DNA from: DATJGR01 sp963780795
GTDB taxonomy: Bacteria > Pseudomonadota > Gammaproteobacteria > Pseudomonadales > Azotimanducaceae
Assembly: GCA_963780795.1 (NCBI GenBank)
Contig: CAWADH010000013.1
Coordinates: 248,001-312,000, forward strand
Length of the DNA stretch: 64,000 bases
Reading direction: 5' to 3'
Shown here: piece after piece, positions 44,146-52,337 of the stretch
Position numbering within the stretch: position 1 is the stretch's first letter
How the letters are laid out: each line of letters starts with the position of its first letter
The notes under the pieces: model-generated
What the model was told of the DNA's origin: nothing
Database searches by the model: none
The model's input: the letters and a program-made list of their open reading frames with translations, nothing else
Translations under genes and position numbers: made by a program

Positions 44146-45480
44146 GTGCACACGAAACCAATTGTCCGAATAGTCGTAAGAAAGGTCACCGTCTGTGTAT
44201 GCGGCGCATTGTTGCTGGCTGCAATCAGTTCGGGGGCGTCGGCGGCGGGTGTCGACGCGAAGCTGTTGGCGATGCTCCAGGCGAATGGCTCGATCACGCG
44301 GGTGCAATACGAGGAGTTGAGCGCCGATCTGGCGAAGGAACAACAAGCCAGCCCCGCCGTGGTCGCTGAATCCGGCGCGGCTTCGAAAAAAGACCTGGAG
44401 GATTTCGAGAAGAAGGTCGCGTGGGCTACGAACACGGTGGTGAGCGGCGACGTTCGGGTGCGCCAGGAGACCATCAGTGTCGACAACCTCGACCCGCAAC
44501 GCCAACAGGACCGGCAACGCGTGCGCGCGCGTGTGGGATTCGTCTCGCAGGTCACTGATGAAGTCGAGGCGGGCGTGCGCATTGCGTCGGGCAACAGCAG
44601 TGATGCCCGCTCGACGAATCAGGATCTCGACAACTACTTCGTCAAAAAGGATCTGTGGCTCGACCGCGCATACGTCAACTGGCATCCGAAAGAGGTACCC
44701 GGGCTCAAGGTGATTGCCGGCAAGATGGCGCAACCGTGGGTGAGCGAAGACCAGTTGATTTGGGACGACGATGTCAACCCTGAGGGCATTGCAACGCTGT
44801 ACAGCCGCAGCATCGACGGTGTGGAGTTGTTCGGCTCGACAGGCGCCTTCACGCTCAAAAACAACGTCAATGGCAACGGCAATCAGTTCACTGACGATTT
44901 GCGTTTGATATCGGCGCAGCTGGGCACGCGTTTCACGGTGGCCGACAACTTCAAGGTCACGCTGGGCGGAAGCTTGTATCACTACCACCTCGACGGAGAG
45001 GCGCCGCTGGTACCGCCGAACCCGGCGGGAACGTTGCGGCTTTCTGCGAACGGCAATACGACGTCGCAGTTCCAGCTGTACGAGGGCTTCGGTCAGCTCG
45101 ATGTCAGCGGGGTCCAGGTAGCCGATATGCCGTTGCCGCTTGCGTTTTACGGGCAGTACGTCAAGAACCCGAACGCCAATGGTCCGCAGAGCGATGAAGA
45201 CGTGGGCTGGCTGCTCGGCGTCAAAACCACGATCTGGCGGATTGGCGTGAACTACAACTACCGCAACGTGCAACGCAACGCGGTGGTCGGTGCGTTCTTC
45301 GATGGAGACTTCGCCAGTGGCTACACGGGTTCGCGCGGTTCGAAATATCAGCTGAGCTACCCGATTGCGCAGAACTTCACGCTCTGGACGTCGTACTTTC
45401 AGACCGAGTCGAACACCGCCAGTACGCAGGCCGGTTCCGATGTCGATACCTGGCAGATCGATCTCGTCGCATCGTTCTAA
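44146..45480 (+). CDS. Putative outer-membrane porin
   Basis: The product is 444 aa from GTG 44146, with AGAGAGAA upstream. A signal peptide (VTVCVCGALLLAAISSGASA) and a short coiled-coil segment (QYEELSADLAKEQQ) precede a beta-rich barrel: VVSGDVRVRQETI, RVRARVGFVSQVTDEVEAGVRIASG, WLDRAYVNWHP, ending in VDTWQIDLVASF with a C-terminal Phe needed for barrel assembly. It matches the putative-porin family (Porin_5-like) common in proteobacteria. Substrate unknown; its position before the GMC set suggests uptake of its substrate. Confidence 0.85.
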   Translation: MHTKPIVRIVVRKVTVCVCGALLLAAISSGASAAGVDAKLLAMLQANGSITRVQYEELSADLAKEQQASPAVVAESGAASKKDLEDFEKKVAWATNTVVSGDVRVRQETISVDNLDPQRQQDRQRVRARVGFVSQVTDEVEAGVRIASGNSSDARSTNQDLDNYFVKKDLWLDRAYVNWHPKEVPGLKVIAGKMAQPWVSEDQLIWDDDVNPEGIATLYSRSIDGVELFGSTGAFTLKNNVNGNGNQFTDDLRLISAQLGTRFTVADNFKVTLGGSLYHYHLDGEAPLVPPNPAGTLRLSANGNTTSQFQLYEGFGQLDVSGVQVADMPLPLAFYGQYVKNPNANGPQSDEDVGWLLGVKTTIWRIGVNYNYRNVQRNAVVGAFFDGDFASGYTGSRGSKYQLSYPIAQNFTLWTSYFQTESNTASTQAGSDVDTWQIDLVASF

Positions 45481-45716
45481 GAACTCGACTGTGCCAACGT
45501 GATTCACCGTTGGTGATGCGGCGCCGCGGCCTACCGGGATCGTTGGCGCTTCGGGCGTAAACGGTCTTCCGATGGGTCGATCGCCAGAGGATTCGAGTGG
45601 CGAGTCTGAAACAAAAGCATCTCGAATCAATCCGGTCATGTAGATACAAGCCCTGCCACTGCCGTCGAGAGACGATTCACGCAACGTGGAAAATCGACAT
45701 CGAAGGACCTGGCGGC

Positions 45717-46463
45717 ATGACGGATTTATCGAGACGCGTATTTGTGAAATCGATCAGCGCTGTGGCGCTGGTACCTGCAACGTTGGCGGGTACGACGACC
45801 GTGGCCGCCGCAGTCCCCGTCCCGTCGAGCGAACTACCGCCACTGTTCGAACGTCCGCTATACGCGTTTTTCAATGCGTACGAAGCGGACTTCATCGAAG
45901 CGGCCGTCGAACGCCTGATACCGCCCGATGAGGTGGGTCCGGGCGCGTTGCAGGCCGGCGTCAACAACTATCTCGACAAGCAACTCGGTGGCGCGTGGGG
46001 CGCCGGCGAACGCTTGTATCGCAGCGGACCGTGGCAACAAGGTTCGCCGACGCAAGGCTACCAGTTGCCGTTCACGCCGGCGGAGCTCTTCCACACGGCC
46101 ATTCGCGCCATCAACGCGTCGTTGGAGAAGCAAGGAAGGGTTTTCAAGGATCTGTCGGCCGACGAACAGGACGCCTATCTGAAGTCGCTGGAATCGGGCA
46201 ACGACGATCTCGATGGTGTCCCGTCGAAGGAGTTCTTCAGCATGCTGCTGAAGATGACGATCGAGGGTTATTTCAGCGATCCGGTATACGGCGGCAACAA
46301 GGACATGGTCGCGTGGAAGATGATCGGCTTTCCGGGCGCGTACGCGAGCTACTACGACGCGATCGACCGGCACGGCGTCAAATTCGAGCGCGAACCGATG
46401 AGCATCGCGTCCGATCGGAACGGGCATATCCACGTCAACCCAAACATACCGGCGAGTCTCTGA
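45717..46463 (+). CDS. Gluconate 2-dehydrogenase subunit 3-like protein
   Basis: The product is 248 aa; GAAGGA precedes ATG 45717. Tat leader LSRRVFVKSISAVALVPATLAG, then FFNAYEADFIEAAVERLIPPDEVGPGALQAGVNNYLDKQLGG, which is the family core. The small subunit helps fold and export the flavoprotein subunit encoded next. The set gamma, GMC, cytochrome c is the usual order for membrane-bound gluconate/sorbitol dehydrogenases. Confidence 0.92.
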   Translation: MTDLSRRVFVKSISAVALVPATLAGTTTVAAAVPVPSSELPPLFERPLYAFFNAYEADFIEAAVERLIPPDEVGPGALQAGVNNYLDKQLGGAWGAGERLYRSGPWQQGSPTQGYQLPFTPAELFHTAIRAINASLEKQGRVFKDLSADEQDAYLKSLESGNDDLDGVPSKEFFSMLLKMTIEGYFSDPVYGGNKDMVAWKMIGFPGAYASYYDAIDRHGVKFEREPMSIASDRNGHIHVNPNIPASL

Positions 46464-46505
46464 CGGCTAGCAATGGCGCAGGCCGGAATACTTCGAGGTG
46501 AAAGG

Positions 46506-48276
46506 ATGACTACAAAACTGAAAGAAACCGACATCGTCGTGATTGGCGTGGGGATGGCCGGCAGCATCATCGCAAAGGAACTCGCAGCCGCGGGCTATCG
46601 GGTGGTGGGATTGGAACGTGGTCAACCGCGTTTTACCGTGCCCGATTTCCAAGGCCCGTGGGTGCATGACGAGCTGCGCTTCGACGTCCGCAAAGCGTTG
46701 ATGCAAGACAATACGCGCGAAGCGATGACGTTTCGAAACGCGCCGAACCAGACCGCGTTACCGATTCGCCGCTGGGAATCGTTCCTGCCTGGAACCGGCC
46801 TGGGCGGCTCGATGGTGCACTGGAACGGCCAGACGTACCGATTCCACGCGACCGATTTCGAGATAGCGACGAAGGTGCGCGAGCGCTATGGCGCCAAATT
46901 CATCGACCCGGAGCTAACGATTCAAGACTGGGGCGTGACGTACGCCGATCTCGAGAAGCACTACGACCGCTTCGAGTATCTGTTGGGCACATCGGGTAAA
47001 GCCGGCAATGTGAACGGCACGATTCAGCCGGGCGGCGACCCGTTCGAATCACCGCGCTCGCGGGAGTATCCGACGCCGCCGATGAAGGAGCATTATCAGG
47101 GTGCGATGTTCCGTAAAGCCGCTGCTCGGTCTCGGCTATCATCCGTTCCCGCAACCCTCGTCGAACTTGAGCCAACCGTACACGAACCCCGAGGGCCTCA
47201 AGCTCAACGCGTGCGTGTTCTGCGGCTTCTGCGAACGCTACGCTTGTGAGCACTACGCGAAGTCGGTGCCGCAAACGGTCATCTTGCCGGTGCTGCTGAA
47301 GAACCCGAACTTCGAGCTGCGCACCGGCTGCCAGGTGCTTCAGATCACGCTCGACTCGACCAAGAAGAAGGCGACCGGCGTGACGTATGTCGATGCGGCC
47401 GGCCGTGAATTCGAGCAACCGGCGTCGTTGGTCATCACTACGGCCTACGCGCTCAACAACGTGCGGCTGCTGCTCCTGTCGGGTATCGGTAAGCCATACG
47501 ATCCAGCGACGGGCAAAGGCACCGTGGGCCGCAACTATGCCTATCAGACGATGAGCACCGTCGCGTCGTTCTTCGACGAGGACGTGATCATCAATCCGTT
47601 CATGGCATCGGGCGCATCCGGCACGTTGATCAACGATTTCGGCGCCGAGAACTTCGATCATTCGAAGCTCGGGTTCATCGGCGGCGCGTACGTCGGTGCC
47701 GTCAACACGAACGGCCGGCCGATTCAGTATCACCCGGTTCCGCCCGGCACACCGAACTGGGGTAAGGGTTGGAAGCAGGCGGTGGCGAAGCACTACAACC
47801 ACACCGTGATGTTCAGCATTCACGGCAGCTCGATGTCGCAACGGCAGAACTATCTCGACCTCGATCCCACATACAAGGACGCGTGGGGGCTGCCGCTGCT
47901 GCGCATCACGTTCGACTTTCCGAAGAACGACCTGCGCATGGCCGACTACGTCACCGGCAAAGCGGTCGAGATCGGCAAGGCGATGGGCGCGAAGCAAGTG
48001 GCAGGCAATCCGCGCAAGGGTCCATATACGGTCACGCAATATCAGACCACGCATAACACCGGCGGTTCGGTGATGGGCGACGACCGGCAGACCAGTGTCG
48101 TCAACCGATATCTGCAGTGCTGGGACGTTCCGAACGTGTTCGTCGTCGGTGCCTCCGTTTTTCCGCAGAATCCGAATTGGAATCCGACGGGTACCCTGGG
48201 CGCGTTGACGTATTGGGCGATCGACGCGCTGAAGGACCAGTACCTGAAGAAGCCCCGACCGCTGGTGTCGGCATGA
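46506..48276 (+). pseudogene. GMC dehydrogenase large subunit, frameshifted
   Basis: From ATG 46506 the FAD site VVIGVGMAGSIIAKELAAAGYRVVGLERG and FLPGTGLGGSMVHWNGQTYRF are read, down to GAMFRKAA. An extra base near 47124 moves the rest into another frame: GLGYHPFPQPSSNLSQPYTNP, CVFCGFCERYACEHYAK, and the C-terminal NTGGSVMGDD and NPTGTLGALTYWAIDAL with the GMC active-site His/Asn region. Both parts are well conserved, so decay is recent or it is a sequencing indel. The Cys-rich segment resembles a cluster-binding insertion of this subfamily. It would oxidise a sugar or polyol in the periplasm. Confidence 0.8.
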
Positions 48277-48926
48277 TCATGCGCACCCATAGAAGGCCGT
48301 TGGCGATTGCGGCGCTGTCGGTGCTTCCGTCGATCGCAATGGCAGCGGCGCCGAACGGTGCTGGAGATGCCGCGCGTGGCGCCAAAGCGGCGGTTCCGTG
48401 CCAGGCGTGCCACGGGTTGAAGGGAGAAGGGTCCACTGCTACGGGCTCGCCGCGTCTCGCAGGGCAGGATGCGTACTATCTCGACAAACAGTTGCGCGAC
48501 TACGCGACCGGCCTGAGGACGGATCCGGTGATGAGCCCGATGGCGAAAACCCTTTCTGATCAACAGCGCGTCGACGTCGCTGTGTACTTGGCGTCGTTGT
48601 CGCCGCCGGCGGCGGGACCAGTTGCCAACGGCGACGCAAAGCTGCTCAACCGCGGCCGCCTGTTGTCGCGCACCGGCGATGAGTCGAAGCAGCTGCAAGC
48701 ATGTGGCAACTGCCACGGTCCGGATGGCCGTGGCGAAAAGTTCGCGGCGCCCTATCTGGACGGTCAACTGGGGGGCTATTTGGCGAAGTCGATCGCGGCG
48801 TGGAAGGCCGGTACCCGCAAGAACGACGGCGGCGAGATTATGGCAAGCGTGGCTGCACGGCTCGATGATCAGGACATCGCCGCAATCTCGGCGTACTTTT
48901 CCGGGTTGTCGTCGCCGCAGCCATGA
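48273..48926 (+). CDS. Diheme cytochrome c
   Basis: The product is 217 aa; ATG 48273 overlaps the GMC stop (ATGA). A signal peptide (PLAIAALSVLPSIAMA) is followed by two class I cytochrome c domains, heme motifs CQACH and CGNCH with distal Met in MSPMA and a similar segment later. It would carry electrons from the GMC subunit to the respiratory chain in the periplasm. Confidence 0.92.
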   Translation: MIMRTHRRPLAIAALSVLPSIAMAAAPNGAGDAARGAKAAVPCQACHGLKGEGSTATGSPRLAGQDAYYLDKQLRDYATGLRTDPVMSPMAKTLSDQQRVDVAVYLASLSPPAAGPVANGDAKLLNRGRLLSRTGDESKQLQACGNCHGPDGRGEKFAAPYLDGQLGGYLAKSIAAWKAGTRKNDGGEIMASVAARLDDQDIAAISAYFSGLSSPQP

Positions 48927-48956
48927 TCGCGCTCTGCAGCGAAAGATCGACCATCG

Positions 48957-49184
48957 TTAGCCGCCAGCTAGGGCACAGATCGATCCAAGCGTTGACGCGA
49001 CCACAACCAGCACCGCGAGAATCACCGCTACGCGCTTCAGGGTTACCCGGTCTTCTGCGCTGAAGCTTGCGCTATTGGTTCGGCTGAATCGCCGTACGCC
49101 GGTGACGGAGTGCTCGACAAGAACGTTCGCCGCATTCTCGTACTGAACATCACCCTGTCGATTGTCCGGTTCGCAGCGTTTCAT
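48957..49184 (-). CDS. Small membrane protein coupled to egtD
   Basis: The product is 75 aa. Its ATG overlaps the egtD stop (ATGA), a strong hint of real coupling. The N-terminal half is polar and the C-terminal half is one helix (VAVILAVLVVVASTLGSICALAG). I do not recognise the family. It could anchor or regulate, or be a chance frame. Confidence 0.45.
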   Translation of the reverse strand: MKRCEPDNRQGDVQYENAANVLVEHSVTGVRRFSRTNSASFSAEDRVTLKRVAVILAVLVVVASTLGSICALAGG

Positions 49185-50206
49185 TTGACCCGCTCCCGCG
49201 CATGCAGCCAGTGCACGCTGAACAGATGTTCGTCGTCGATCCAGACCGGGCCGGGACGGAAACCTGCGCGGGAAGCGAGCGCGCGAAAATCTTCCACGGT
49301 GAATTTGTACGAGTTTTCGGTGTGGATCGTGTCGCCTTCGGCGAAGTCGAACTGCGTTTCGCCGATCCGCACGGTGTGTTCGCGGCGGCTGACGAGATGC
49401 ATTTCGATGCGTCGCAGCGAAGGGTCGTAGAACGCGTAGTGGCTGAACGCGTCGACGTCGAAGTCGGCGCCGAGTTCGCGGTTCGCGCGGTGCAGCACGT
49501 TGAGATTGAACGCCGCGGTGACGCCCTCGGCGTCGTTGTACGCGGCGTGCAGCCGCGCGGGATCCTTGACCAGGTCCACGCCGATCAACAGGCCGCCGCC
49601 GCGCACCATGCGCGAGGCAAGCTGCAGGAATGCCAGCGCCTCGTCGGGGTCGAAATTGCCGATCGTCGAACCGGGAAAGAACCCGACACGGTTCAGCTGG
49701 GGGGCGATCGGCGCGGGCAGTTCCAGCGGCAGCGTGTAGTCGCCGATCACCGGCTGCACGTCGACGTGTGGATAGTCGCTGCGCAACCGTTCGACCGCGC
49801 CGTGCAGATGCGCTGCCGAAATGTCGATCGGCAGGTAACGTCTGGGCGCCTGCGCGCGGCCGAACGCATCGAGCAGCAGGCGAATCTTCGTCAGCGACCC
49901 GGCGCCGAACTCGACGATCTCGGCGTGCGGACCGATCTGCCGGGCGATCGCCGCGGCGTTGTTTTCCAGAATGAGCAGTTCGGTGCGGGTCTGGTAGTAC
50001 TCGGGCAACGCGCAGATGCGGTCGAACAACGCGGAGCCGGCAGCGTCGTAGAAATATTTCGGCGCAATGCTGCGCGGGCGACGTTCGAAGCCGCGCAGCA
50101 GATCGCGCGCGAAGTCGGATTGGGCGCCGTGGATGAGGATGGCGTCGTCGTCGAGTTTCGCGGCGGCGCGAGCTGCGTCGTCGTCATGGATCGATGTCGC
50201 GTGCAA
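49181..50206 (-). CDS. egtD: L-histidine N-alpha-methyltransferase
   Basis: The product is 341 aa from TTG 50206, which overlaps the end of egtB by 23 bp; there is no ATG in frame at this place. EgtD family: RSIAPKYFYDAAGSALFDRICALPEYYQTRTE, SAM site VEFGAGSLTKIRLLLDA, IDISAAHLHGA, FPGSTIGNF and LIGVDLVKDPARLHAAYND. It trimethylates histidine to hercynine, the first step of ergothioneine biosynthesis. Length and motifs are normal. Confidence 0.93.
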   Translation of the reverse strand: MHATSIHDDDAARAAAKLDDDAILIHGAQSDFARDLLRGFERRPRSIAPKYFYDAAGSALFDRICALPEYYQTRTELLILENNAAAIARQIGPHAEIVEFGAGSLTKIRLLLDAFGRAQAPRRYLPIDISAAHLHGAVERLRSDYPHVDVQPVIGDYTLPLELPAPIAPQLNRVGFFPGSTIGNFDPDEALAFLQLASRMVRGGGLLIGVDLVKDPARLHAAYNDAEGVTAAFNLNVLHRANRELGADFDVDAFSHYAFYDPSLRRIEMHLVSRREHTVRIGETQFDFAEGDTIHTENSYKFTVEDFRALASRAGFRPGPVWIDDEHLFSVHWLHARERVK

Positions 50207-51446
50207 GGCGTACTCCCGAAAACTGCCAGCGGGCGCTGGGTGGAAAAAAGTTGCGGTACGTCGGCCGCGTATGACCGGCGGGTGTCGCGCTGCTGCCGCC
50301 GCGCAGCACCAGCTGGCCGACCATGAACTTGCCGTTGTATTCCGCGGCGATGCCCGGCAACGGTCTGAAGCCGGGATACGGATCGTAGGCGGAGCGCGTC
50401 CATTGCCAGACGTGGCCGGTGATCTGCTCGATGCCGCGCGATGCGCTCGCGACTTCCCATTCGAACTCGGTCGGCAACCGCGCGCCGGCCCATTCGGCAT
50501 AGGCGCAGGCCTCGTAGAAGCTGATGTGGGCGACCGGCGCGTTCGCATCCAGCGGCGTCACGCCATGCAGACCGAACACGTGCCAGCCGTCGACCGCGCC
50601 GCGGTCACGCAAACGCGGATCGTCGGGCGCGAGCCAGTACGCCGGTGCAGACCAGCCGTGCGTTTGCGCCGCGCTCCAGCCGTCGGACAACCAGAACTCG
50701 GGCCGGCGATAGCCGCCGTCGGCGACGAACGCGGCGTATTCGCCGCACGTCACGAGGCGATCGGCCATTGCAAATGCGCGGATCAGCGTGGTGTGCCGCG
50801 GCGTTTCGTTGTCGAACGAAAATCCGTCTCCCGCGTGACCGACGTGATGGACGCCGGAAGGTTGCGCCAACCACTGCGTGGTTTTTGCTGCGACGGGTAA
50901 GGAATCGTGTCGATCGATCGCTCGATACGCGGGCAACATCGGGTTGCACGACAACGCGTGCAGGATGTCGCTGAGGATCAGTTCCTGATGTTGTTGTTCG
51001 TGGTTGAGCCCGAGCGCGAGGATCGGTTCGATGCGGGACAGCGTGTCTGAATCTGCCGAGTCCAGCAGTGTTGCCACCCCTTCGTCGACATGGTGGCGAT
51101 ACGCGTGTATCTCATCGAGCGACGGGCGTGTCAGCAGACCGCGCTGGGGTCGCGGATGGCGCGGGCCAAGCGCTTCGTAGTACGAGTTGAACAGGTAATG
51201 AAAACGCGCGTCGTACGGGTCGTATCGCTTGGCATGAGGCTGCAGCAGCAGCGTCTCGAAAAACCATGTCGTGTGCGCCAGATGCCATTTGGTCGGGCTC
51301 GCGTCCGGCATCGACTGGATGCATTGATCCTCGGCCGACAGCGGCGCCGCCAGCGCGAGGCTGTGCGAACGCACTTCGTGATATCGAAGTGTCAGCGCTG
51401 CGGCGGCCGGTTCGAATAGCGGCTGGCTCTGGACACGGCGATACAT
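50184..51446 (-). CDS. egtB: Ergothioneine biosynthesis sulfoxide synthase
   Basis: The product is 420 aa. The DinB-like N-terminal domain has the iron ligands in WHLAHTTWFFE and HEQQHQELI; the C-terminal FGE-sulfatase fold has FALP-like LPTEFEWEVASASRGIE and FMVGQLVLRGGSSATP, PTYRNFFPPSARWQFSGVRLARD. It joins hercynine to a thiol with oxygen in the second ergothioneine step. The loop between EWEVAS and GHVWQWT is about 20-30 residues shorter than I expect for the family. Cotranscribed with egtD. Confidence 0.93.
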   Translation of the reverse strand: MYRRVQSQPLFEPAAAALTLRYHEVRSHSLALAAPLSAEDQCIQSMPDASPTKWHLAHTTWFFETLLLQPHAKRYDPYDARFHYLFNSYYEALGPRHPRPQRGLLTRPSLDEIHAYRHHVDEGVATLLDSADSDTLSRIEPILALGLNHEQQHQELILSDILHALSCNPMLPAYRAIDRHDSLPVAAKTTQWLAQPSGVHHVGHAGDGFSFDNETPRHTTLIRAFAMADRLVTCGEYAAFVADGGYRRPEFWLSDGWSAAQTHGWSAPAYWLAPDDPRLRDRGAVDGWHVFGLHGVTPLDANAPVAHISFYEACAYAEWAGARLPTEFEWEVASASRGIEQITGHVWQWTRSAYDPYPGFRPLPGIAAEYNGKFMVGQLVLRGGSSATPAGHTRPTYRNFFPPSARWQFSGVRLARDIDP

Positions 51447-51587
51447 CTGCGGCTACCCGATGCATTCACAATCAATTGCACTGTGCGTTCGCAGCACTCG
51501 TATGGATTGAACGCTCGTGCTCTCGTTTGGCTGAGGGTGCTAGTTGATCCGCGCGCAGACGATTTAGACGCAAAAGCGCGGGTGCAG

Positions 51588-51607
51588 ACCAATACCTTAG
51601 TCCAATA
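51588..51607 (+). promoter_or_regulatory. Shared motif upstream of the intact P460 gene
   Basis: CCAATACCTTAGTCCAATAG, about 90 bp before ATG 51696. Confidence 0.7.
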
Positions 51608-51695
51608 GAACGTCCGCATTGGGTCTGGCTACATTCGTGGCGCGTTCTACGTTCCGACCGAGAAACAACCAATAAGAGTTCAGAAAGGATCCACC

Positions 51696-52223
51696 ATGAA
51701 GCGCAAAGGTATACATGCCGTTGCAATCGCCACAGTGATTCTGGCGTCCCTCGGCGACGCAGCCGTTCAGGACAAGTACGCTTTGAAAACGTCGAGCGGA
51801 ATCGCGTTCTCCGACTTCAGGGGATACGAGGACTGGGCAGTGGTCTCTTCCGCCCGGACCGACGAGGTACTCAAGGTGATCGTTGCCAATCCAACCATGA
51901 TCAATGCTTACAAGGCCGGCGTTCCGGGTAACGGTCAACCGTTTCCGGAAGGTTCCAAGATCGCGAAGCTGCAGTGGAAGCCGAAAAAGAGCACGGAGGC
52001 ACCCTTCGTCGTCGATGTGCCGGACGTCTTCGCGCAGGCTTTTCTTATGGAAAAGGACAGCAAAAGATTTCCGAAGACCGGTGGCTGGGGGTACGCGGTG
52101 TTCAACTACGAAGCGGCATCCGACGAATTCACGGCCGATCCCAGCCCCGCGGACTGCGGACAGTCATGCCATGTGGCGGTGAAGGCAAAGGACTATATCT
52201 TCCACCCGTATCAGAAGCGTTGA
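51696..52223 (+). CDS. Cytochrome P460-family protein
   Basis: The product is 175 aa; AGAAAGGATC precedes the ATG. A signal peptide (IHAVAIATVILASLGDAAV) leads to the P460 core SGIAFSDFRGYEDWAVVSSA, PEGSKIAKLQWKPKKS, SKRFPKTGGWGYAVFNYEA and heme site CGQSCHVAVKAKDYIFHPYQ. P460 and cytochrome c'-beta proteins bind NO or oxidise hydroxylamine; some have a Lys-heme cross-link. The frameshifted paralog is at 23062-23638. Confidence 0.9.
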   Translation: MKRKGIHAVAIATVILASLGDAAVQDKYALKTSSGIAFSDFRGYEDWAVVSSARTDEVLKVIVANPTMINAYKAGVPGNGQPFPEGSKIAKLQWKPKKSTEAPFVVDVPDVFAQAFLMEKDSKRFPKTGGWGYAVFNYEAASDEFTADPSPADCGQSCHVAVKAKDYIFHPYQKR

Positions 52224-52337
52224 GGCGTGTGCGCCATTCAGGAATCGCGACTGGTGGGTATTGTTTGTGTGGTTCGCTTTTGTGCCGTCCACACACAGCG
52301 CTGACGTCGCCTGGGGTGGCCAAGAAAAAGAATCGAC

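Noticed and set aside
43468..45684. 738-codon open frame antisense to the porin and Dps genes
   Set aside because: The translation has no domain motifs and low-complexity Arg/Ala/Val content; the porin and Dps on the other strand have signal peptide, ferroxidase ligands and RBS. Long antisense frames are expected at high GC.
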